Positions 27,801 through 36,359 of a DNA stretch of 64,000 bases are shown here, in pieces (position 1 is the stretch's first letter; the number at the start of each line of letters is the position of its first letter). The notes under the pieces are model-generated. The model had not been told where the DNA came from. It did not search any database and saw only the letters and a program-made list of their open reading frames with translations. A program made the position numbers and the translations under genes. The stretch is from contig NZ_CP066779.1 of the NCBI RefSeq assembly GCF_016598535.1, forward strand, positions 4,710,053-4,774,052, written 5' to 3'. Source of the DNA: Rhodococcus sp. P-2. Its GTDB lineage: Bacteria > Actinomycetota > Actinomycetes > Mycobacteriales > Mycobacteriaceae.

Positions 27801-30800
27801 AAGCGATCGGTACCACCCGCCCATTCGGACAAGCGGTGAACCACCGGCAGCGGTACCAGCTCACCCACACCGATGTCGGCCGAGGCGGTGGCAATCGAGG
27901 TGGCGACATCACCCACCGTTGCGGCGATCGCGGCGGGAGTGCGCAATTCGAAGATCTGACGCGGGGTCAGCACTACCGAATCACGACGAGCCAGGTTGAC
28001 CAGTCGGATCGCCAGGATACTGTCGCCGCCGAGAGTGAAGAAATCGTCGCGCACCCCGACACGGGGCAGTCCGAGAACCGTCGCGAAATGCCCGGCGAGA
28101 AGGTCTGCAACGCCCGAGGAAACTACTCCCGTCGAGTCGCCCACCTGTGCCGCGAAATCCGGTGCAGGTAGTGCTTTTCGGTCGAGCTTGCCGCTCGGGC
28201 TCAGCGGCAGTGACTCGAGTCGCACAAAGGCGCTGGGCACCATGAATTCCGGTAGCACCGACAGCAACTGAGCGCGAACCGCAGCATCATCAACATCGCC
28301 GACCAGATAGGCAACCACCTGTGCGCGGTTGCCAGGACCGTCTGTTCGGACGATCACGGCACTGGCCGTGACTCCGGGGCACAGCGCCAACTGTGCTTCG
28401 ATTTCACCGAGCTCGATGCGGAATCCACGAACCTTCACCTGCTCGTCCACGCGGCCGAGGTACTCGAGGACGCCGTCGGCATTCCACCGCACGATGTCAC
28501 CGGTCCGGTACATCCGCGAACCGCCGTCGCTGTACGGATTCGCCACAAATCTTTCGGAGGTGAGTCCCCCACGTCCGTGGTAACCACGCGCCAGTTGTGG
28601 TCCCGCCAAATACAGCTCACCGGTGGCACCGGCCGGGACGTTCTGCAGGTAGGGATCGAGAACGAACAGGCCGGTGTCGGCTGCGGGTACGCCGATCGGG
28701 ACACTGACGGCGTCTGCCGGAGTTTCCTGCACCGACGGCTGCCAACTGACGTCGACGGCGGCCTCGGTGGGGCCGTAAAGGTTGTCCACCAGAACGTTCG
28801 GCAAGATCTCGGCGACCTTGCGTGCAACGTGAACGGGCAGAGCCTCACCGCTGCAGTTGACGATCTCGAGGGAAGAGCACAGTGCTGCTTTCGGCTCTGC
28901 AAGAAACACTTCGAGCATCGACGGAACAAAATGCACTCGGGTCACGGACTGTTCGACGATGACGTCGGCCAGATAGCCCGGGTCCTTGTGCCCGTCCGGC
29001 TCGGCCATCACCAGGGTTGCCCCCACCAGGAACGGCCAGAAGAATTCGGGAACGGAGACGTCGAAACTGGACGGGGTCTTCTGCAGCATCCGGTCGGAAA
29101 CGTCCATCGGACGTATCTGCTGTGCCCAGAGCAATCGGTTGACCACACCCTCGTGGGTGACGACAACACCTTTGGGACGACCGGTCGAACCCGAGGTGTA
29201 GATCATGTACGCGGTATCCGCGGGTGATCCTGGGGCACTCAGCGGATCGGCTGGGAACTGCGCCGACTCCGATACGGTCACCCGCGGAACCGAACCCGAA
29301 TCAAGTGAAGAGTCTTCCGACACCACGACGCACACCGGATCGGCGTCACCGAGCATGTACGTCAGCCGCTCCGCCGGGTAACCGGTGTCGAGGGGCACGT
29401 AGGCGCCCCCGGCCTTTCCGATGCCGAGTATCGCGACCATCAGTTCGATGGAGCGCGGCAGGGCAACGGCCACCAACGATTCGCGTCCGACGCCACGTTC
29501 GCGCAGCAAGTGCGCGAAACGATCAGCGCGAGAGTGAAGTTCGGCGTAGGTCAACGACTCTTCACGGAAGATCACTGCGGTGGCTTCGGGCGTACGCCCG
29601 GCTTGATCACGCAGCAGCTCGGTCAGCGTTGCGCGCGGCCGATCCAAGGCCGTGCCGACGCTGCCCGGCTGTGCGGGTGCCAGCGCGATCCGGCCGATGA
29701 CCTGGTCGAGATCGCGAGAGAGCTCGGCGAGTACGACTGCGAGAGCTTCGGCCAGCGACGCAGCGGCATCGCCGTCCACCTGAGCGGCGTCGTACTTGAG
29801 CTCCAATGCCAACCGATCGCCGGGGACGACGATCAGCGTCAGCGGGTAGGCCGGCCGCTCGTCGAATCGAATTCCCGTCAGTCGCACCGAGTTCGTCGGA
29901 TCGGCGATAGCGGTGTCACCGAGTGGATAGTTCTCGAACACGACCAGTGATTCGAAGTTCTGCTCCAGTCCGCCGGTCCGCCGCAGTTCGGGCAGCCCCA
30001 GGTACTGATGGTCGAGTAGTTCCGATTGTTCCCTCTGCCAACGAGAAAGTGCTTGCGAGGCTGTCTCTGCCGGATCGAAACGCAATCGCGCCGGCACAGT
30101 GTTGATGAACAGGCCCACCATGGTCTCGATGCCGGGCAGGTCTCCACCGCGTCCCGATACTGTTGATCCGAACAGCACGTCGGTTCGGCCGGCCATTCGG
30201 CCGAGCACCAGTCCCCAGGCGCCGTGCACGAGCGTGCTCAGTGTCAGTCCGTGTGAGCGTCCGTTGGTCACGAGTGCGCGCGTGTCTCGGTCGGTCAGTT
30301 CGACTCGGGTAGCGTGGATCCCGCTGCTGCCCGCACTCGGCGCGGGAAGTTCGACCGCGGGCCCGGGAGAGTTCAGAGCTTTCCGCCACACCGCCGCCGA
30401 AGCGTCGTGATCGTGACCGGCCAACCATTCGAGATAGCTACGGTACGGCGCCGGGTTCGGGAGCACGACGCCGGAATCGGCAACGCTGTACGACGCCATC
30501 AGCTCCCGCAGCATCACCGGGACCGACCATCCGTCTGCGACCGCGTGGTGAATCGACTGCAGCAGAAGGTACTTCTCCGAGGAGGCACGGACCAGCGTGT
30601 AAAGGACGAGCGGCGGATGCGCGAGGTCGAACCCGCGCGCGCGGTCGACTGAGAGCAGTTCGTCCACGTCGGCGCCGGCATCCGTGACTACTGTCATCTC
30701 CACGACGACGCTCGGGTGCACCACCTGCACGACTCGACCGTCACCCAGGACCGAGAATCCGGTGCGCAGCGCCTCGTGCCGATCCACGACGGACTGCAGC

Positions 30801-33800
30801 GCACGGCGCAGCGATGCGCTGTCCACGGCACCAGTCAGTTCCACAACCTGTTGCACGACATACTGATCCGATCCCGGATCGGCAAATGCCGAATGGAAGT
30901 AGATCCCTTCCTGCAACGGAGTGAGCGGGAGAATCTCGTCCGCCTTCGGCAACCCGTCCACGTCGGTCTGAGTGAGCGCCACCAGAGGGTAGTCGGAAGG
31001 TGTGGCTCCGCCGAAAGCAGCGAGCCCGGCCACGGCCTTGAGCGAGTCCAGCCACAGCCGCGCAAACCTGTCGATGTCGCTACGCAGGAAGATGTTCGAC
31101 GCCCAGGTCAAGGTGGCTCGCAGTCGTGGACCACCCGCAGCGTCCTCGGCTACGACGTCGACCGACAGTGCGTGCCCCAACGGCATGGACGGATCGGCAG
31201 CACCGTCCACCGACACCGGGAACCAGTCCCCCTCTGCAACTGCAGTGCGCCCCAGATAGTTGAGCACCACCTCGGGTGCTGCGACGCTACGCAACTGACC
31301 CGAGCCGCCGAGGTATCGCAATGCTCCATATCCGAAGCCGGCGTTCGGGACGCGTCGAAGTTGCTCCTTGACGTTCTTGAGAACCCCCGCCAACTCGCCG
31401 CTCGCTTCGAGATCCGGAGCGGCTGCACTGATCTCGAGTGCCACCGGGAACACTGTGGTGAACCATCCGACAGTTCGTGTCAGGTCGACGTGCGCAGCGC
31501 CGTCGCCGCGAACGACGTCCTCGTCGCGTCCGTGACCTTCCAAGTCGATCGTCACCGATCCGGCACCGCTCCACTTGGTCAGCGCAACGGCCAGTGCGGT
31601 GACCAGCACTTCGCTCACGTCGGTCCCGAATGCCCTTGGAACACTGCCCAACAACCGATCGGCGAATTCCGGAGGCAGGGTGATCGATCGCGCCGCAGCG
31701 GTGCGCGCGAGGTCAATTGCCGGGTCGAGTGCCCGACGGCCGAGGGGTGACTGTGGTGCCGACGTGACCGAGTCCCAGAACTCGATTTCCGAGTCCAGTC
31801 GCCCGGCTCCGACCGCCTCCGAAACGAGTTCGGCATACCGTCTCACGGAGGTACCGACCGGAGCGAGTGAGAGTTCGTCGCCATTCATCGCTGCGATACC
31901 GGCGCGCGCGAGGTCTTCGAGGATGATGCGCCAGGAGACACCGTCGACCACCGCGTGGTGGATGGCAAGCAACAGTCGCCCAGGACCTGTCGCAGTAGTG
32001 AAAAGAACGGCACTGACCATCGTTCCGTCAACCGGATTCAGACGCCTGACGGCTCGCTCGGTCTCGGCGACTAACAGTGGCCCGCATTCTTCGAGCGGCA
32101 CCGGTAGCGCCCGGGTCTCGAAGACCACAGCCGCTTCGTTGGTGGCCGGAACAAGCAGCGTTCCGTCGGAAGTCAACTTCGCACGAAGTGCATCGTGGCG
32201 TGCCACGAGGATGTCGAGCGCCGCCGCGACGTGCTCAGACGTCAACGCTGACGGAGTCTGAATCAGCGCTCGCTGATGGAAGGTTCGTACTGCGTCCGGT
32301 GTCCCGAGGACCCTGGCAGCGATGGGCGTCGTGGCTACGTGACCGATCGGTTCGTCCGCATGATCGACGATCTCAGCCGTTCGGCCGGATTGGGCACGCG
32401 CCATGGCCTCGGCGGTGCGCAGTTGGAACACCTCGCGTGGACTGATCGACAAACCGGCTGCACGAGCCGCGGTCACGAGCGAGATCGCGACGATGCTGTC
32501 CCCGCCCAGTGCAAAGAAATCGTCGGTCACGCCAACCGAATCGAGACCGACTGCCGACGCGATCAACGTGCAGAACTGTTGTTCGACTTCGTTTCTCGCA
32601 GCGACATGCGCGCTCAGTTCGGCTAGATCGGGCTCGGGAAGCGCTCGACGGTCGAGTTTGCCGTTGGCCGTGAGCGGAAACTCGTCGAGGACGGTGACGG
32701 TGGTCGGGATCATGTAGTCGGGCAGCTTGCTCGCCGCCCACTCGCGAATGTCCCGCGAGTCGATCGCGCGGTCAGTCCCCGACGCTGCGCTCACGTAAGC
32801 GGCGAGATACTTTGCCCCTGTGGGCGCTTGACGCACCAGAACTGCCACATGCCGCACTCCAGGGTGCGAGATCACCGCGGCTTCGACATCTTCGAGTTCG
32901 AGGCGCATGCCACGAATCTTCACCTGATTGTCCGTGCGTCCGAGGAAGTCGAGGGTGCCGTCCGGGGCCCATCGGGCCAAGTCACCGGTGCGGTACATCC
33001 GGGATCCGGCCAGATCACCCGTGACAAAGGGATCCGCGACAAAGCGAGATGCGGTCAGCGCCGACGCGCCGACGTATCCGCGTCCCAGCAGGAAGCCCGC
33101 GGCGTAGAGTTCGCCGCCGGTGCCGACCGGAACCGGCTGCAGGTCGCCGTCCAACACGTACAGGCGAGTGTTGGGGTTCGGCCGACCGATGGAGGTCGCG
33201 ATTCGTTCCGCGTCCTCTCGATAGATCACATGGGAGACACCGATGGTCGCTTCCGCCGGCCCGTAGCCGTGATACAGCGTCGTGGACAGTTGGGCACGGA
33301 ACCGGTCGAAGAGTTCAGGCGTGAGAACCTCACCGCCGCACCACACGTGCTTCAACGAATCGAGCTGATCGGTCTCGTTCGCCAGGTCCAGCAGTATGTC
33401 GAGCATGGACGAAACCAGGTAGACGAAGGTGACCGATTCTTCGGCGATCAGGTCGAGCAGGTATTGCGGATCGCGTTCCCCCTCGGGCCTCGCGATCACC
33501 AGTCGACCGCCGGACACGAGCGGGAGCAGGATCTCGTTGATCGAGATGTCGAACGAGAGTGGGGCTTTGAACAGCGAGGCATCGCTCGATCCGAACCCGA
33601 GAACCCGCTCCCGCTGCCACAGCAACCGTGCGCAGATCGCCTCGTGGCGGATCATGGCGCCCTTCGGACGTCCGGTCGAACCGGACGTGAAGATGACGTA
33701 CGCCAATTGGGCACCGTGAATACGAACGTCGGGCGTCATGACCTCGGACAGGACCGACGGCCCGTCCTCGTATGCCCACGCGATCAGATCGACCGGAACG

Positions 33801-35542
33801 GAGTCGTCTACACCGTCCGAGGTGAGCACCAGTGTGACGCCCGCGTCGACGAGTACCGATTCGCGGCGTTCCGCAGGCCATGACGGATCCAGCGGAACGA
33901 AGGCACCACCGGCACACATGACGGCCAACAACCCCACCACCATCTCGGCGGATCTCGGAAGCCCGATCGCCACAACGGTTTCGGTCGCAACACCGCGAGA
34001 GATCAAGTGCGCGGCGAGCTGTGATACCCGACTTTCGAGTTCGCCGTAGGTCAGCCGGACGTCCCCGTCGACCACGGCGACAGCGCCCCGATCGGCAGAG
34101 AAGCTGCTGCGCAACAAATCCGGCACCGTCGTGACGGGCTGCGGCTCTGCGGTGTCGTTCCACCCGTGGAGCACGAGTTCTCGTTCCGCCGACGCCATGG
34201 GGTCGAGTGCCGAGATCGGAAGCTGCGGCTCGGCTACGAATCGATCGAGGAACTGTTCGATTCTCGCGGTGTGATCGGCCAACTCCCTGTCGAATCCGGC
34301 CGGGGCGCGGACGTCGATCTCGATCGGCTCCCCGTCCTGACCGCCGCGCACACTCAGATCCAGGTCACTGACTCGACCGGTTACCGAATTACGCACGCGC
34401 ACCGGGCATCCGCCGAAGGTAAGTGTGTGTTCGAACATCATCGAGTTGATGCCGGGACCGAAGACCTGACGGTCGGGATCGATCGCCCGAATGTCGCGAG
34501 CGAGATCCTCTCCCCGGTAGCGCCCGTGCTTGAGTAACGAGATCAGGGCGGTGTCGAGTCGAGTTGCCAACTGGCCGATGGTTTCCGAGCGTTCTACTCG
34601 AATACTCAGCGGAAGAATCGTCGACGCCATCGAGGGAATGCGACGCATGTTGCGCCCCACCCGAGCCGCCATCGGTACCGAGACGACAACGTCGTGCTGT
34701 CCGGTGGTTCGTGCGATGTACGCGATCAGCGCGGCCATGGGCAGGCGAGTTCGCCGAATCCCGGCGTCGGCCGCATAGCGATAGAGCTGTGCCGCACGAT
34801 CGGCATCGAGCGTGAGCACTGCCGAGATCGGGGGCAGCGAATCATCGACCTGCCCATGCAGAATCCGCGTCGCTTCCGGTCCTGATTCGACTCGCTGCAC
34901 CCAGTACTGACGGTCGAGCTCGAACCGCGGAGAGTTCCGGTAGTCCTGATCGGCTGCAACCACTGCATCGAGTGACCATCGCGGTGCGTCAGTCCCCAGA
35001 TTCGGATTGTCGTATCTTTCTGCGACGTCGGCGACGATGAGCGAGATGCCGTAGCCGTCGACCACACTGTGGTGATAGCGCTGATACCAGATGACTCGGT
35101 CGTCGGCCGTCAGCAGAAGTGTCTGACGGAAGAGCAGATCGTCCGCACCGAAGACCCGGGCCATGTCGGTGTCCATCCACGACTGCGCTGCCGAATCGGG
35201 ATTCGCCTCGGCCCGAAGGTCGAGAATTTCCACGTCCCAGCGTGCATCCGGAATCGGCACCTGGATCAGCTGGTTGTCGGCATCGACCTCGAAGTTCACG
35301 AACAGTGCTTCGACGCGTCCGACGGCGGCCCTGATCGCCGCTGCGGCGCGCTCGACGTCGATGGTGCCGTCGACCTCGACGACAAGTCCGATGTTGTACA
35401 CCGGGCTACTCGGATCGACGTTCTGAGCAACCCACACCTCACGCTGAGCGACCGTCGCCGGGAGCGCTGCGTCCAGATGGCCACCGCCCGATACAGCCGG
35501 GTGAGCTACCTGAGAGTGGTCAGACATCGAGAATCCGATCAT
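18851..35542 (-). CDS. Four-module siderophore non-ribosomal peptide synthetase
   Basis: 5563 residues. Approximate domains: C1 20-460, A1 472-980, T1 ~1014, E1 1085-1530; C2 1540-1960, A2 1971-2480, T2 ~2507, E2 2590-3020; C3 3037-3470, A3 3482-4010, T3 ~4036; C4 4102-4530, A4 4544-5060, T4 ~5081; C5 5138-5560, with no thioesterase. Ten-residue specificity codes read by eye: A1 DINYWGGIGK and A3 DMENLGLINK, which I recall as the coelichelin-type formyl-hydroxyornithine and hydroxyornithine codes; A2 DVPHNSLVDK (Ser-like); A4 DVFILGAVNK (hydroxyornithine type likely). E domains keep HHAVVDG and HHLVVDG. C3 has QFLLWDG and C5 has HYIAVDE instead of HHxxxDG. No start has a strong ribosome site; ATG 35527 (MSDHSQ) is an alternative. 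Confidence 0.95.
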   Translation of the reverse strand: MIGFSMSDHSQVAHPAVSGGGHLDAALPATVAQREVWVAQNVDPSSPVYNIGLVVEVDGTIDVERAAAAIRAAVGRVEALFVNFEVDADNQLIQVPIPDARWDVEILDLRAEANPDSAAQSWMDTDMARVFGADDLLFRQTLLLTADDRVIWYQRYHHSVVDGYGISLIVADVAERYDNPNLGTDAPRWSLDAVVAADQDYRNSPRFELDRQYWVQRVESGPEATRILHGQVDDSLPPISAVLTLDADRAAQLYRYAADAGIRRTRLPMAALIAYIARTTGQHDVVVSVPMAARVGRNMRRIPSMASTILPLSIRVERSETIGQLATRLDTALISLLKHGRYRGEDLARDIRAIDPDRQVFGPGINSMMFEHTLTFGGCPVRVRNSVTGRVSDLDLSVRGGQDGEPIEIDVRAPAGFDRELADHTARIEQFLDRFVAEPQLPISALDPMASAERELVLHGWNDTAEPQPVTTVPDLLRSSFSADRGAVAVVDGDVRLTYGELESRVSQLAAHLISRGVATETVVAIGLPRSAEMVVGLLAVMCAGGAFVPLDPSWPAERRESVLVDAGVTLVLTSDGVDDSVPVDLIAWAYEDGPSVLSEVMTPDVRIHGAQLAYVIFTSGSTGRPKGAMIRHEAICARLLWQRERVLGFGSSDASLFKAPLSFDISINEILLPLVSGGRLVIARPEGERDPQYLLDLIAEESVTFVYLVSSMLDILLDLANETDQLDSLKHVWCGGEVLTPELFDRFRAQLSTTLYHGYGPAEATIGVSHVIYREDAERIATSIGRPNPNTRLYVLDGDLQPVPVGTGGELYAAGFLLGRGYVGASALTASRFVADPFVTGDLAGSRMYRTGDLARWAPDGTLDFLGRTDNQVKIRGMRLELEDVEAAVISHPGVRHVAVLVRQAPTGAKYLAAYVSAASGTDRAIDSRDIREWAASKLPDYMIPTTVTVLDEFPLTANGKLDRRALPEPDLAELSAHVAARNEVEQQFCTLIASAVGLDSVGVTDDFFALGGDSIVAISLVTAARAAGLSISPREVFQLRTAEAMARAQSGRTAEIVDHADEPIGHVATTPIAARVLGTPDAVRTFHQRALIQTPSALTSEHVAAALDILVARHDALRAKLTSDGTLLVPATNEAAVVFETRALPVPLEECGPLLVAETERAVRRLNPVDGTMVSAVLFTTATGPGRLLLAIHHAVVDGVSWRIILEDLARAGIAAMNGDELSLAPVGTSVRRYAELVSEAVGAGRLDSEIEFWDSVTSAPQSPLGRRALDPAIDLARTAAARSITLPPEFADRLLGSVPRAFGTDVSEVLVTALAVALTKWSGAGSVTIDLEGHGRDEDVVRGDGAAHVDLTRTVGWFTTVFPVALEISAAAPDLEASGELAGVLKNVKEQLRRVPNAGFGYGALRYLGGSGQLRSVAAPEVVLNYLGRTAVAEGDWFPVSVDGAADPSMPLGHALSVDVVAEDAAGGPRLRATLTWASNIFLRSDIDRFARLWLDSLKAVAGLAAFGGATPSDYPLVALTQTDVDGLPKADEILPLTPLQEGIYFHSAFADPGSDQYVVQQVVELTGAVDSASLRRALQSVVDRHEALRTGFSVLGDGRVVQVVHPSVVVEMTVVTDAGADVDELLSVDRARGFDLAHPPLVLYTLVRASSEKYLLLQSIHHAVADGWSVPVMLRELMASYSVADSGVVLPNPAPYRSYLEWLAGHDHDASAAVWRKALNSPGPAVELPAPSAGSSGIHATRVELTDRDTRALVTNGRSHGLTLSTLVHGAWGLVLGRMAGRTDVLFGSTVSGRGGDLPGIETMVGLFINTVPARLRFDPAETASQALSRWQREQSELLDHQYLGLPELRRTGGLEQNFESLVVFENYPLGDTAIADPTNSVRLTGIRFDERPAYPLTLIVVPGDRLALELKYDAAQVDGDAAASLAEALAVVLAELSRDLDQVIGRIALAPAQPGSVGTALDRPRATLTELLRDQAGRTPEATAVIFREESLTYAELHSRADRFAHLLRERGVGRESLVAVALPRSIELMVAILGIGKAGGAYVPLDTGYPAERLTYMLGDADPVCVVVSEDSSLDSGSVPRVTVSESAQFPADPLSAPGSPADTAYMIYTSGSTGRPKGVVVTHEGVVNRLLWAQQIRPMDVSDRMLQKTPSSFDVSVPEFFWPFLVGATLVMAEPDGHKDPGYLADVIVEQSVTRVHFVPSMLEVFLAEPKAALCSSLEIVNCSGEALPVHVARKVAEILPNVLVDNLYGPTEAAVDVSWQPSVQETPADAVSVPIGVPAADTGLFVLDPYLQNVPAGATGELYLAGPQLARGYHGRGGLTSERFVANPYSDGGSRMYRTGDIVRWNADGVLEYLGRVDEQVKVRGFRIELGEIEAQLALCPGVTASAVIVRTDGPGNRAQVVAYLVGDVDDAAVRAQLLSVLPEFMVPSAFVRLESLPLSPSGKLDRKALPAPDFAAQVGDSTGVVSSGVADLLAGHFATVLGLPRVGVRDDFFTLGGDSILAIRLVNLARRDSVVLTPRQIFELRTPAAIAATVGDVATSIATASADIGVGELVPLPVVHRLSEWAGGTDRFNQAVLIHSPATSLGSITGALQAVLDHHDGLRQTLIRHDRGMWSARVEEPGSVRAADVVARVDAQGLDDGDLRTLIAEHSEAATSRLDPSAGRMVSVVWFDCGAENLGRLAIVAHHLVVDGVSWGTLLEDLAMAWVAVEAGEPAALDAVGTSLRTFSRTVAEHAYSAHRFAELDHWLTVTAPGAQLIPDAAGDAVVSGGSRRTVTVDGAISEAALGSVAAMVGAEGTDVLLAALTMSVDRWRRSTGRSERELLVDLERHGREELAPGTDLSRTVGWFTTIAPMRLHSGTDPVDTLREVKESLRRAPDGGIGYGMLRYVNARTATILAGCSESQVLFNYLGRATAPGSTAWSLAAESDAMSTDPDADMGGPYRLIVNVVSVDSELRADFAWASEDLSDTDALALSEGWVSALGDLAAAAARHDGPPFLTPSDVTLLDLSQAEIDAIADASPAGVSRILPLSPLQEGLYFQAGYSDSSASTGGDIYTAQFSMDFGHTLDVDRLAEAARTLQRRNPTLRAGFVSEGLNEPVQFFSAGLDVPVAVHDLRELDDSAARERAEGIAAQDRVTTFDLTAPPLWRMNVLHLPGGHDRLVINRQFLLWDGWSNGLVVSQLLALYDTGGDDSAFGEPEGSFETYLAWLADRDGVAADEAWRGALAGLEEPTLVAVPAPDAERQLPDRRDVVLPESLSRALRERAAASGVTFNTVLNAALALVLASATGRQDVVFGSTVAGRPPEVPGIDTVVGMFLNTVPVRLQLDPNESVDELLRRTQADRLSLMPFDYLGLASIQRLSEHRQLFDVLIVLQNFVDEKQVDALNAAHDVSGSDSIDHTHYPLTVVVTPGTTVNVKFEFHPHLVTARRAEDLIGHFVDLLQSWSQDMTGSVVATPVPVVAQQTQIRELPERTIADLFEEVASVQPNDTALVFGKRRMTYADLDGEINRMARLLINYGAGPERIVALGLPRSVDMVVALFAVLRTGAAYLPLELDHPAERLAVMIDDARPVVLLTTVAASPKFDGADVRTIVIDEPDTAARRLTISARALSASELGAFAPGAPHRLDHPAYVIYTSGSTGKPKGVVTGYRGLTNMQFNHREAIFEPVIAAAGRRLRIAHTVSFAFDMSWEELLWLVEGHEVHICDEDLRRDAEALVAYCDAQDIDVVNVTPTYATHLIDSGLLDDGVGHHRPPLVLLGGEAVPDSVWNRLRDTEGTVGYNLYGPTEYTINTLGGGTADSDTPTVGKPIWNTTAHILDSWLRPVPDGVAGELYIAGAGLARGYLGRFALTSERFVADPAGTGERMYRTGDLVRRRGGGNLDFLGRTDDQVKIRGHRIEPSEIVSVLESDEHVRQAAVVVDVGAGGVKRLVGYVTPVRLGVAHDYRARARVLLPDYMVPAVVVEVETLPMTVNGKLDVKALPTADSVLGERSGVAIAPRNRTEEVLCELFSDVLDVDGIGVDDNFFDLGGHSLLATKLISRTRIAIPNALTMRDLFEAPTVAELAERIAAEQGSTRPVLVAKPRPDHLPLSAAQQRLWLIGQMEENSAAYNFPIVLRLDGALDADVFAAALDDVVERHESLRTVFRLVDGTPEQIILESATVPVETVHSGEAGVAGEVTAAVGRPFDLANEIPIRARLIRVDDAVVVVIVLHHITTDEWSDRPFLRDLMSAYSSRIQGEEPAFEPLPVQYADYTLWQRELLGSADDPSSVLSTQLDFWAKSLDGAPEELLLPADRSRPARPSFSGGAVVTRLGVETTAALRNLARESQSSMFMVLHAASAALLTALGAGEDLPLGAPVAGRSEQGLDDLVGFFVNTIVLRTDTSGNPTFRELVDRVRAGDLEAFANADVPFETVVERLNPSRTLARNPLFQVMVGYHSREATGGDPFELEEYTAKFDLVFNFTEYLGDEGCIDVRLEYGSDLFDRETAQRISNRLESVISAVVESADIEIGDIDIFLPGELEQVVTAFNDTAVDVPEETFYDAFARGVAATPEAIAVRDEAGQATYRELSEQCDRIAGVLYRRGVSVEDVVGLAVPRSVEMVASVLAVLKLGAAYLPLDLSHPSERITYMLTDSRASVLLSTSEESSRIEDVVGVERILLDDPLIRAELDEAAIVETPRPPVGVNHAAYVIYTSGSTGKPKGAVLSHDGIPSLVATAEVRMRLVPGSVVMQFASVGFDVAVFELAMALGTSSTLVIVPQSARVAGPALTDFMTNNRVTHAIIPPSLLAALPAGCEVPQGCTVLVGTETVPPELIGRWAERLNLLAAYGLTEATVNNTLWQAEPGWNGAVPIGIPDPNEQAYVLDDQLRPVPPGVSGELYIAGRGLARGYLGRFDLTAQRFTADPFTAGDRMYRTGDRARWRADGNIDFLGRVDDQVKIRGFRIELGEIIGALSAHPTVKQATVVADRQGEITRLVGYVSPEPGVVVHTTAVRNLAAVSLPDYMVPTMVVALDGPLPLTPNGKLDRKALPAPDWSELAGDVAPRTVVESTVAAAFADILQLPSVGVHDSFFELGGHSMASMKLVGRIREAFGVDISIRDVFDAPSVAELAAVVARSEGGRPVLAPAVRRPETMGLSAPQRRQWELFRSAGAHPQASHALALTLKSKIDPEILGHALDDVTSRHEPLRTTFVEVDGIVVARESVRPTVDVVDVGAGDLGRAVFELAQLPMDLREQPPLRVHLVLGEDGSRTLLLVMHYIAVDEWSVVPLLGDLVSAYAARSQGDQPVWDELALTYADYTVWSDELLGDPLDVGSRASKQLAYWQDALDGIPTSVNLPLPEDDSEPRGDVVSVDIDADLHARIDALAARTGTSMFMVLQAALAAVLTNAGAGTDFPIGSLVAGRSDPRLEPMIGSFFNVVLLRTDTSGSPTFAELLARVREGNLEALSNQDVSYVYVEQALGNPASMRPQVMVIHHQQADLDGLGDFGSLVPIPVGVPDADVTLSFYEPVGEGPVFATLGFRADRVDAVAVREWAGQLVDVIEAAAIVDGDDVREAAKL

Positions 35543-35582
35543 CGTCGTTCATGCTCATCGAACGACGAACACCCTCGCAAGT

Positions 35583-35601
35583 TTAGGGTAGGCTACCCAG
35601 G
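35583..35601 (-). promoter_or_regulatory. IdeR/DtxR-type iron box of the NRPS promoter
   Basis: TTAGGGTAGGCTACCCAGG matches 14 of 19 positions of the IdeR consensus and has a perfect GGGTAGGCTACCC core dyad. It lies 41-59 bp before the NRPS start, in the 85-bp gap after the methyltransferase gene. Repression by iron-loaded IdeR is inferred from the known regulator. Confidence 0.8.
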
Positions 35602-35627
35602 AACGTGAAGGTACGCTCCCACCCTGG

Positions 35628-36212
35628 TCAGACCTGTTCCCACGGACCGAATTCGAGCAAAACGTCGATCGCCGTCTTACCGTCCTGTGGCCGAACGACA
35701 TGTTCGAGGGCATAGACCCTCGATCCCTCCGCTGCGCGAGCGAGATCGGAAATACCGGGCAGAATGGTCGGTTCGGGTGGACCGCCCACACCACGGTGGA
35801 AGTTCTCGATCGAATGCCCCAGATAGAGGACGCGCCCGCCTGGAGTCAGCCACTCACCGATGCGCTTCAGGGTTTCGGCCAGCTCGTCGACCTCGAGGTG
35901 AAGAAAGCTGACCAACACCAGGTCGACCGCCCCTTCCGGTTGCCACGTAGTCGCGTCTCCGACCCGCCAGTCGACAACGTTGTCCCGGTCACTCGCCCGT
36001 GCCAGATCGATCGCCACGGGCGAGTAGTCGACCGCGGTCACCGACCAACCCTGTCCGGCCATCCACCGCGCATGACGGCCGTCGCCGCAGGCCAGATCGA
36101 TCGCAGTGCCCGGCGTCAGGTCGGCAATGCGTGTTGCGACGGTTCCCGCCGGGTCGACTCCCCATGGCTCCGTCACCGCTCGGTATCGCTCGTCCCAGTC
36201 GTGTGCGTCCAA
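35628..36212 (-). CDS. Class I SAM-dependent methyltransferase
   Basis: 194 residues. Motif I AIDLACGDGRHARWMAGQG, an acidic post-I residue in VTAVDYSPVAIDLARA, motif II-like VDLVLVSFLHLEVDELAET and LTPGGRVLYLGHS define the fold. The start is TTG 36212 with GAGGAG at eight bases. It reads toward the NRPS and stops 26 bp before the iron box, and is divergent from the RND transporter with the CsoR-type operator between. Homologues are often called thiopurine or tellurite methyltransferase-like; the substrate here is unknown. Siderophore tailoring is possible but the product prediction does not need a methyl group. Confidence 0.8.
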   Translation of the reverse strand: MDAHDWDERYRAVTEPWGVDPAGTVATRIADLTPGTAIDLACGDGRHARWMAGQGWSVTAVDYSPVAIDLARASDRDNVVDWRVGDATTWQPEGAVDLVLVSFLHLEVDELAETLKRIGEWLTPGGRVLYLGHSIENFHRGVGGPPEPTILPGISDLARAAEGSRVYALEHVVRPQDGKTAIDVLLEFGPWEQV

Positions 36213-36299
36213 GATCTCTGCTCCTCGTAGTCCGAATCACCATCACTGATCAAGACGGTGCCCCGAGCAGCATAGAGAACCCGCGAACGTGACAGACAC

Positions 36300-36315
36300 A
36301 TACCCCTGGGGGTAT
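36300..36315. promoter_or_regulatory. CsoR-type operator 1
   Basis: ATACCCCTGGGGGTAT: 7-bp arms ATACCCC/GGGGTAT around TG, 45 bp before the RND transporter start. It is the exact reverse complement of operator 2 at 38536. A degenerate second site (ATACCCCCACCCGTAT, 36333-36348) lies just upstream of the ribosome site. Confidence 0.8.
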
Positions 36316-36359
36316 ACAAGTGGAGATCAGAAATACCCCCACCCGTATCAGGAGCGAAG

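Noticed and set aside
35628-36212. Methyltransferase as a siderophore tailoring enzyme
   Set aside because: It is upstream of, not behind, the iron box, and the predicted product needs no methyl group. Kept as function unknown.
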